Of a DNA stretch of 64,000 nt, positions 54,553 to 61,103 are shown in pieces. The stretch covers positions 17,019-81,018 of the forward strand of contig CAJCHZ010000019.1 in assembly GCA_903970165.1 (NCBI GenBank), in the 5' to 3' direction. The DNA is from Betaproteobacteria bacterium. Lineage in GTDB: Bacteria > Acidobacteriota > Terriglobia > Acidiferrales > UBA7541. How positions within the stretch are numbered: position 1 is the stretch's first letter; the number at the start of each line of letters is the position of its first letter. The notes under the pieces are model-generated. The model did not search any database and had not been told where the DNA came from. It was given only the letters and a program-made list of their open reading frames with translations. The translations under genes and the position numbers were made by a program.

Positions 54553-54780
54553 CTACCGCATAAGCCTCGAAATTGGTTTGCGGCGGACGGCAACAAGCCG
54601 CTCGGCACTCGGGCCGTACCCATCGCCGTCCAGATTCCCGTGCAGCTTCACATCGGCGAATCCCGCGGCCTCGCCGATGGCACTGGTGCTCGATGCCTTG
54701 CCGGCTTCCGCCGCTTTCCTACTAGTCTTTGTAGTTTCTGGCTCTCCACCAGTGATAACATCCGATGTTCTTTCACTCAT
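54553..54780 (-). pseudogene. C-terminal remnant of a class I SAM-dependent methyltransferase
   Basis: This 75-codon frame ends 11 bp before the sarcosine oxidase-like gene. Its second half (GEAAGFADVKLHGNLDGDGY, then SAERLVAVRRKP) looks like the last two strands of a class I methyltransferase, where an AGF-hydrophobic strand and a LVAVxRK end are usual. The first half is Glu/Ser/Thr-rich and unlike the family; no SAM-binding glycine motif is present. The rest of the gene appears to have been lost, replaced by the start of the BNR-type gene on the other strand. It may also be a chance similarity. Confidence 0.4.
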
Positions 54781-54794
54781 CTTCGGGGGTTCCT

Positions 54795-57700
54795 GTGAGA
54801 TTGCTTCGCCAGCGGCTCTCTTCTTTTGTTTTTGCTTGCGCTCTCCTCTTTGGTTCCTCGCTTCCCGCCAACTCCCAGCAAATCGACCCTAAAACGTATG
54901 GAGGCATGAAGTGGCGCCTCATTGGCCCCTTCCGGGGCGGCCGGGTCATCACTGTGGCAGGCGTGCCAAGCCAGCCTTACACCTACTATTTTGGCGCGGT
55001 CAGCGGCGGCGTCTGGAAAACGACCGATGGGGGCATCTCCTGGGATCCGCTCTTTGACAAGCAGGGCATCTCTGTTTCCTCGATGGGGGCCATTGCCGTT
55101 GCGGATTCCGATCCCAACGTGATTTATGCCGGTTCCGGCGAAGCCTGCATTCGTGGCAACATCTCGTTCGGCGATGGTGTCTACAAATCCACCGACGCCG
55201 GAAAAACCTGGACGAACGTCGGCCTCAAAGACACGCGACACATCGGCGCCGTCATTATCCATCCAACGAATCCTGATGTGGTCTATGTCGCCGCGCTGGG
55301 ACACGCTTACGGCCCGAACACGGAACGCGGCATCTTCCGAACGCGCGATGGAGGCAAAAGCTGGGAAAAGGTTTTGTACCTCGATGATCGTACCGGTGGC
55401 ATTGATGTCGTTTTCGACCCCCATAATCCACACGTTCTTTTTGCCGCGATGTGGGAAGGCTGGCGCACGCCCTGGACTCTGAACAGCGGCGGTGCAAAGG
55501 ATGGGCTCTATCGTTCGAACGACGATGGCACGACCTGGAAGCGCATCGAAGGCAACGGCATGCCGGAAGGAACTCTAGGCCGTATCAGTGTCGCAGTTTC
55601 TGGCGCAGATTCAAACGTTGTCTACGCGCTCATCGAAGCCAAGAAAGGCGGACTCTACCGGAGCGACGACGGCGGCGTGAACTGGGCGTTAATCACCGAC
55701 GACCACCGCTTCACGCAGCGCGCCTGGTATTTCACGCACGTCTGGGCCGATCCCAAAAATGCAAACGGCGTGTACATTGCCGACACCGGCCTCTTCGGCT
55801 CAAAAGATGGCGGCAAGACATTCGAACGCATCAACGCACCGCACGGCGATCACCACGCCTTGTGGATCGATCCCATCAATACCAACCGCATGATCAATGG
55901 CAACGATGGCGGCGCCACCATCAGCGTGGACGGCGGCAAAAACTGGACCACGCAGGACAACCAGCCTACGGCGCAGTTCTACCACGTGGCCGCCGACAAC
56001 GATTTTCAGTTCCGCGTTTACGGTTCGCAGCAGGACAACTCTTCCATCGGCATTCGTACCCGAAGCGACCACGGCGCAATCCTGCCAGGCGACTGGGACG
56101 CTGTCGGGGGCGGCGAAAGCGGCTACATTGTCCCTGACCCGCGCGATTCGAACATTGTCTACGCCGATGACGAAGGCCCCGTTTTCACACGCTTCGATCG
56201 CCGCATCAATCAAGCCCAAAGCATTGAAGAGTGGCCCGAAGATCCCAACGGCTACGCCGCTGTGACTCAAAAATACCGCTACACCTGGACCATGCCGATT
56301 GTCATTTCCGCGCACCATCCGGACGTCATTTACCACACTTCGCAATATGTTTTTCGTTCGAACGACGCCGGACGCACTTGGACCACGATCAGCCCGGACC
56401 TGACGCGCAATGATAAATCCAAGCAGCAGGATTCCGGCGGCCCACTGACGAAAGATCAGTACACCGTCGAATACTACGACGTGATTTTCAGCCTGGCGGA
56501 ATCGCCGAAACAGCAAGGAGTGCTTTGGGCGGGCACGGATGATGGTTTGCTTCAGCTGACGCGCGACGAGGGCAAGTCCTGGGCTAATGTTACGCCAAAA
56601 GACGTTCCCGAATGGGCCATGATCAGCCTCATCGAGCCTTCACCTTTCGACGCTGCCACCGCCTACATCGCCGTTGACGCCCACAAGCTCGACAATTTCA
56701 AGCCCTACATTTTCAAGACCGGTGACTTCGGCAAAACGTGGTCAAAAATCATCACGGGATTGCCCGACAATGTTTATGTCCATGCCGTCCGTGAAGATCC
56801 CAAGCGCAAAGGCCTCCTTTATGCCGGCACGGAGACGGGCATTTGGGTTTCCTTCAACGATGGCGCAAACTGGCAGCCGCTTCAGCTCAATCTGCCTCCG
56901 GCACCCATCCACGATCTCATTATTCACGACGACGATCTCGCCGTTGCCACCCACGGGCGCTCGTTCTGGATTCTCGACGACCTCAGTCCTCTGCGTCAGG
57001 TCACTGCGGCTACGGCCGCGGAGGACGTGCATCTCTTTACGCCCAACACTGCTTTCCGCACGCGCGAGGGCCATACGAGTCCGCGCCGCTATCCTATTGG
57101 CGAAAATCCGCCGTCCGGCGCGATTCTCTATTTTTACTTGAAGGACGCACCGAAAGACCCCGCCAGACTCGAGCTGCTGGATGCCGGCGGCAAAGTCATC
57201 CGTTCTTTCACCAGCGAAGAAAAAAAACCCGACAACGTTCCCGATGAAGGCGAACGCGACCTGCCCACGGAGCAGATCCCGGTCAAGCCCGGCCTCAATC
57301 TCTTTGTCTGGGATTTGCGTTACGAATTGCCCAAGAAAGTTCCGGGCTTGATTTACGACACCGGCGAACCAATCGGTCCTTTAGCCCTTCCCGGGAAGTA
57401 TCAAGCTCGTTTGACTGTTGCAGGGAAATCGCAAACCGTTGCGTTCGAAGTGAAAATGGATCCCCGCGTCCAAACCTCGGCGGAAGATCTGCGCAAGCAG
57501 TTCGATCTCATGATCAAAATGCGCGACCGCCAGGACGAGATGAACAAGGCCGTCCTGGGCATTCGCGATTTGCGCGCGCAGTTGCAGGCTCTCGAAAAGC
57601 GCATCGGCTCTGAAGACGCCTCAAAATCTCTCGTCGCAACCTCCGCCGACCTGCGCAAGAAAATCAGCGCCATCGAAGAAGTACTGGTCCAGGTCAATTC

Positions 57701-57956
57701 GAAATCCAGTGAAGACCAGGCCAACTATCCGACGATGCTCAACAGCAAATTCGCCCTGCTGCAAAATCTGGTGGACAGCGCCGACGCCGCTCCCACGGCT
57801 GCGGAAGCCGCTGTCTTCGCCGACCTCGATCAACGCCTCGAAACCCAGCTGGCTAAATGGCGCGAAGCCCTCTCGAAAGATTTAGTCGCCTTGAACGAAG
57901 CCATGCGCAAAAACAACGTGCCATTCGTAGCCCCGGCGGCCAGTCCGGCACGATAG
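54795..57956 (+). CDS. Secreted BNR/sortilin-like beta-propeller protein
   Basis: 1053 residues from GTG 54795 (GGGGG seven bases upstream); ATG 54765 would add ten residues without a ribosome site. A signal peptide ends near ANSQQ. The body has repeated Asp-box (BNR) motifs S-x-D-x-G-x-T/S-W, for example STDAGKTWTNV, TRDGGKSWEKV, SNDDGTTWKRI, SVDGGKNWTTQ and SNDAGRTWTTI, forming one or two propellers of the VPS10/sortilin type (to about residue 740). A beta-sandwich and a coiled-coil-like C-terminus (DLRAQLQALEKRIG) follow. Such proteins are widespread in Acidobacteriota; no catalytic site of sialidases is evident, so enzymatic naming would be unsafe. Confidence 0.82.
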   Translation: MRLLRQRLSSFVFACALLFGSSLPANSQQIDPKTYGGMKWRLIGPFRGGRVITVAGVPSQPYTYYFGAVSGGVWKTTDGGISWDPLFDKQGISVSSMGAIAVADSDPNVIYAGSGEACIRGNISFGDGVYKSTDAGKTWTNVGLKDTRHIGAVIIHPTNPDVVYVAALGHAYGPNTERGIFRTRDGGKSWEKVLYLDDRTGGIDVVFDPHNPHVLFAAMWEGWRTPWTLNSGGAKDGLYRSNDDGTTWKRIEGNGMPEGTLGRISVAVSGADSNVVYALIEAKKGGLYRSDDGGVNWALITDDHRFTQRAWYFTHVWADPKNANGVYIADTGLFGSKDGGKTFERINAPHGDHHALWIDPINTNRMINGNDGGATISVDGGKNWTTQDNQPTAQFYHVAADNDFQFRVYGSQQDNSSIGIRTRSDHGAILPGDWDAVGGGESGYIVPDPRDSNIVYADDEGPVFTRFDRRINQAQSIEEWPEDPNGYAAVTQKYRYTWTMPIVISAHHPDVIYHTSQYVFRSNDAGRTWTTISPDLTRNDKSKQQDSGGPLTKDQYTVEYYDVIFSLAESPKQQGVLWAGTDDGLLQLTRDEGKSWANVTPKDVPEWAMISLIEPSPFDAATAYIAVDAHKLDNFKPYIFKTGDFGKTWSKIITGLPDNVYVHAVREDPKRKGLLYAGTETGIWVSFNDGANWQPLQLNLPPAPIHDLIIHDDDLAVATHGRSFWILDDLSPLRQVTAATAAEDVHLFTPNTAFRTREGHTSPRRYPIGENPPSGAILYFYLKDAPKDPARLELLDAGGKVIRSFTSEEKKPDNVPDEGERDLPTEQIPVKPGLNLFVWDLRYELPKKVPGLIYDTGEPIGPLALPGKYQARLTVAGKSQTVAFEVKMDPRVQTSAEDLRKQFDLMIKMRDRQDEMNKAVLGIRDLRAQLQALEKRIGSEDASKSLVATSADLRKKISAIEEVLVQVNSKSSEDQANYPTMLNSKFALLQNLVDSADAAPTAAEAAVFADLDQRLETQLAKWREALSKDLVALNEAMRKNNVPFVAPAASPAR

Positions 57957-58056
57957 AGGATCGCACGCGTAGCCTTTGCGTGAGTGCCCCTCCCGGCGCC
58001 ATTTCGACCGTCATGCTGTGCATTTTTCTCGGCTGAAATTTCCGTTGCAGAACAAA

Positions 58057-58818
58057 TCAACGGCCAAGCGCGCGTCCAAGCGGCGCCGCCCAATGCGAAA
58101 GGTGATTCAACGACTTCGTATCCGTGGCATCCAGATGCAACGGCGTCACCGAAACCGTCCCATCAAAAATCGCCGCATAATCTGTATCCGGCTCGACGTC
58201 TCGGTCAATCCTTTGCTCGTACAACCAGAAATAAATTCGTCCCCGCGGATCTTTTCCTTCATGCAACTGGTTCCGCGTAATCTTCTTCGACTGCCGCGTA
58301 AACTTAACGCCGCCGCTCCACGGCTCCGGCACATTCACGTTCAATAGCACCTGGTCCGGCAATCCTTCTTTCAAAATGAGTACCGCTGCTTCCCGGGCCA
58401 CCCGTGCCGCCGCTTCAAAGCTCACTTTCGGCGCCTTTGAGCAAAGCGACATCGCCACCGCGGGAATGTGATGCAGAGCCGCTTCCCGCGCCGCTCCGAC
58501 AGTCCCCGAGTAATACGCATTTTCACCCAAATTGGCCCCGTGATTGATCCCGGAAATCACCAGGTCCGGTTTCTCTGTCAAAAGTTTGTGCAGCGCCACA
58601 ATCACGCAATCCGCCGGCGTCCCATCAATCGCCCACTCGCGCTCTCCGAACTGATTGCAAACAATCGGCTGCCGCAATGTCAGCGACTGCGCCTTTCCGC
58701 TCTGCTCGGTGCTGGGCGCCACAATGCTCACGTCCGCAAATCCCGCAAACGCAGCCGCCAGCACGCGCAACCCTTCCGCGTGAATTCCATCGTCATTCGT
58801 CAAAAGTACGTGTTTCAT
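58057..58818 (-). CDS. surE: 5'-nucleotidase SurE
   Basis: 253 residues from ATG 58818. The metal site is formed by LLTNDDGIHAEGL (Asp-Asp), STEQSGKAQSLT (Ser) and SGINHGANLGENAYYSGTV (Asn). It matches the SurE phosphatase fold, which dephosphorylates nucleoside 5'- and 3'-monophosphates with divalent metal. The family's usual APxxxxSGxG loop reads APSTEQSGKA. It is convergent with the BNR gene (100 bp) and 29 bp beyond the tRNA on the same strand. Confidence 0.95.
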   Translation of the reverse strand: MKHVLLTNDDGIHAEGLRVLAAAFAGFADVSIVAPSTEQSGKAQSLTLRQPIVCNQFGEREWAIDGTPADCVIVALHKLLTEKPDLVISGINHGANLGENAYYSGTVGAAREAALHHIPAVAMSLCSKAPKVSFEAAARVAREAAVLILKEGLPDQVLLNVNVPEPWSGGVKFTRQSKKITRNQLHEGKDPRGRIYFWLYEQRIDRDVEPDTDYAAIFDGTVSVTPLHLDATDTKSLNHLSHWAAPLGRALGR

Positions 58819-58847
58819 GAACTGTTTTCGGTGGGACCAAAAGAAAA

Positions 58848-58924
58848 TGGTCGGGACGCCCGGATTTGAACCGGGGGCCTCACCCACCCCAAGGGTGCGC
58901 GATACCAGGCTTCGCTACGTCCCG
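58848..58924 (-). tRNA. tRNA-Pro (anticodon GGG), CCA encoded
   Basis: Read on the minus strand from 58924, the 77-nt gene begins CGGGACG and closes with CGTCCCG, then ACCA. The D-arm is GCGAAGCCTGGTATCGC. The anticodon stem CACCC/GGGTG holds loop TTGGGGT with anticodon GGG. The T-arm is CCCGG-TTCAAAT-CCGGG. All stems pair without mismatch. The CCA end is encoded. It lies between merR and surE. Confidence 0.96.
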
Positions 58925-58965
58925 ACCGACTACGGCGAAGTGAGCTTTACAGCTTTATCAGGCTA

Positions 58966-59397
58966 TCACTTGCGTTCGAGGAGCGTCAAGAAACCGCGCA
59001 AACTATCCCGCAGGTCTAGTAGCATTTTGCGGCTGAGCAGCTGCGCCGCGCCTTCTGACGAAGCTGCGCCAACGCCCGCGCCATTACCAGCCCCGCCGTC
59101 GTTTTCGCCGGAAACCGCACTCCCGCCCGCGCCATTCGCTTCGCGCAAATGGCGCCGCGCGCCTGCGATCGTGAAACCTTCGTCGTAGAGCAGCCGTTTG
59201 ATCCGGAGCACCATATCCACATCTTCTTGCCGGTACAAACGGTGTCCGCTGGAACTCTTCACCGGCTCCAGCATGGGAAATTCGGTCTCCCAATAGCGCA
59301 GCACAAACGGCTTCAAGCCAGTCAGCCGGCTCACTTCCCCGATGCGAAAAAAACCCTGTTCGCTTGTCGTTTGTGTCGCGGTCGCAGTGCCAGGCAT
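58966..59397 (-). CDS. MerR-family transcriptional regulator
   Basis: 143 residues. A MerR HTH starts at about residue 16 ([20 protein letters not shown], then [20 protein letters not shown]), with the wing and a recognition Arg/Tyr. A Gly/Ala/Ser-rich linker (about 88-118) and a Leu-rich helix follow, probably for dimerisation. No effector domain or metal-binding Cys is present. It belongs to the small MerR group often found beside proline tRNA genes; the target genes are unknown. Confidence 0.9.
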   Translation of the reverse strand: MPGTATATQTTSEQGFFRIGEVSRLTGLKPFVLRYWETEFPMLEPVKSSSGHRLYRQEDVDMVLRIKRLLYDEGFTIAGARRHLREANGAGGSAVSGENDGGAGNGAGVGAASSEGAAQLLSRKMLLDLRDSLRGFLTLLERK

Positions 59398-59466
59398 CTC
59401 GAATTCCTGTCCGAGGGGGGACGCGGCTATCGTAGCAGATTTTTTCGCGCCGGTACGGGCCTGCTC

Positions 59467-60918
59467 TTATTCCTTCTCACGCTCACGCCGAGGCCGGCCA
59501 TCGCGCTTTCGCAATCTCTGTACAAACCTCACTGGCGTCCCCACAAACGCCCATTTCTCCCGCACCTGATTCTCCAAAAATCTCTCATAACTGAAGTGCA
59601 TCTTTTCCTTCTGATTCGTAAAAAGCAAGAAAGTCGGCGGCGCCGTCTTCGCCTGCGTAATGTAATAAATCCGCACCGGCCGCGCCTTTGGCGTCGTCCC
59701 GCGCTGCAAATCCACGTCTTCTTTGAGCCACCGGTTCAATTCGGGAGTGGTAATATGCATCCGCCGCGCCGCTGCCACTTCATCAATCAAGGGATAGAGC
59801 TTGTTCGCCCGCTCCCCAGTCTTCGCCGAAAGAAACACAATCGGCGCATAACTCAAAAACTTCAATTTCCCGCGAATCATCTTCTCGTAATCGAAAAGCA
59901 ATTTCCCCGCATCGAAATCCTCTGGCCGGTGTCTTTCTCCCGGCCCTCGCTTCGCCTTGCCCTTGGCGCTGTCCGCATCCCGCGCAGCAGCATTCCGCGC
60001 CGCCACCACCGCCAAATCCCACTTGTTCACCACAATAATCACCGACCGACCGGACTCCTCCGCATAGCTTGCAATCTGCGCATCTCCTTGCGTCACTCCC
60101 TGCTCGCCGTCCACCACCAGAAGCGCCACGTCGCACCGCTCAAGCCCGCGCCGCGCCATCACCACGCTCAATTTTTCAGCCACCAGCGTCGTCTTGCCCT
60201 TGCGCCGAATCCCAGCCGTATCCACAAACCGGTACGTATGGCCTTCGCGCGTCACTTCTGTATCCACGTTGTCCATGGTGGTCCCGGGAATCGGCGAAAC
60301 AATGGAACGCTCTTCGCCCACCATGCGATTCAACAAAGTGGATTTGCCCACATTGGGCCGGCCGATGATCGCCACTTCGACCGCATTCTCCTGCTTGGCT
60401 TCCTCTTCGGACTCGACAACATCCACTTCCGCCAAAGCCGCGTCCAAAAGATCGTCCACGCCGGTCCCATGCTCCGCGGCAATCGGAAATACCGGCGCTC
60501 CCAGCGAATGAAACTGCGCCGCATTCGACTCCTGCGAAGCCGAATCCACTTTGTTCACGGCAACTACAAACGGCTTTCCGGTAGTCCGCAAAAGACGTGC
60601 CAATTCCTGATCCAAGGGAGTGATTCCCGCATGGCTGTCCACCACAAGAACAAGCAAGGCGGCCTTCTTGATCGCCACATGCGCCTGTCGCAAAATCTCC
60701 TGGGGAATCAGTGCTTTGTCGTCCGGCACAATTCCGCCGGTATCCACAATCTCCAAGGCCCGCCCGCGCCATTCCGCCTTCCCATAGATGCGGTCGCGCG
60801 TAATCCCCGGCTCGTTCGTAACGATCGAGCGCCGTGTCCCCGTCAAACGGTTAAAAAGCGTGGACTTGCCCACATTGGGCCGTCCAACAATCACCAGCGA
60901 TGGAAGTGCTTGGGTCAT
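59467..60918 (-). CDS. der: Ribosome assembly GTPase Der (EngA)
   Basis: 483 residues with the double-GTPase layout unique to Der. The first G domain has VGRPNVGKSTLFNRLTG, DTGGIV and NKVD; the second has IGRPNVGKSTLLNRM, DTAGIRRKGK and NKWDLA; a C-terminal KH-like domain follows (VRIYYITQAKTAPPTF). It acts in 50S ribosome assembly. An insert in the second G domain (about residues 320-345, Ala/Lys/Arg-rich, AARDADSAKGKAKRG) is longer than usual. A long antisense frame over this gene is a shadow. Confidence 0.96.
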   Translation of the reverse strand: MTQALPSLVIVGRPNVGKSTLFNRLTGTRRSIVTNEPGITRDRIYGKAEWRGRALEIVDTGGIVPDDKALIPQEILRQAHVAIKKAALLVLVVDSHAGITPLDQELARLLRTTGKPFVVAVNKVDSASQESNAAQFHSLGAPVFPIAAEHGTGVDDLLDAALAEVDVVESEEEAKQENAVEVAIIGRPNVGKSTLLNRMVGEERSIVSPIPGTTMDNVDTEVTREGHTYRFVDTAGIRRKGKTTLVAEKLSVVMARRGLERCDVALLVVDGEQGVTQGDAQIASYAEESGRSVIIVVNKWDLAVVAARNAAARDADSAKGKAKRGPGERHRPEDFDAGKLLFDYEKMIRGKLKFLSYAPIVFLSAKTGERANKLYPLIDEVAAARRMHITTPELNRWLKEDVDLQRGTTPKARPVRIYYITQAKTAPPTFLLFTNQKEKMHFSYERFLENQVREKWAFVGTPVRFVQRLRKRDGRPRREREKE

Positions 60919-61026
60919 GGAATAGAGTATTCGCGCAAGCCGCCGCAGACAGTCGAGAATCGCAACCGCGGCGCAACTCTCAACTCTACCGCATCAAGCC
61001 CCGCATCCCTAACGTTAGACACTCCC

Positions 61027-61071
61027 AAAAAGCGAAAGCGCCCCGACATAAACAAAACTGTCGAGGCGCTT
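61027..61071 (-). terminator. Rho-independent terminator of the receptor gene
   Basis: AAGCGCCCCGACA (61036-61048) and TGTCGAGGCGCTT (61059-61071) pair at 12 of 13 positions. On the minus strand the hairpin is followed by TTCGCTTTTT, giving a terminator 33 bp after the receptor stop at 61104. Confidence 0.75.
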
Positions 61072-61103
61072 CCGGAAGTGATTTGTTAAGCCTGACGCAG
61101 CCG

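Noticed and set aside
58819..58887. N-terminal extension of SurE
   Set aside because: It would read through the tRNA-Pro gene; SurE proteins begin at MKHVLLTNDDG.
59149..61089. 646-codon open frame on the plus strand
   Set aside because: It is antisense to der and the adjoining merR gene; its composition is Arg/His/Pro/Leu-rich as expected of a shadow frame, and der is certain.
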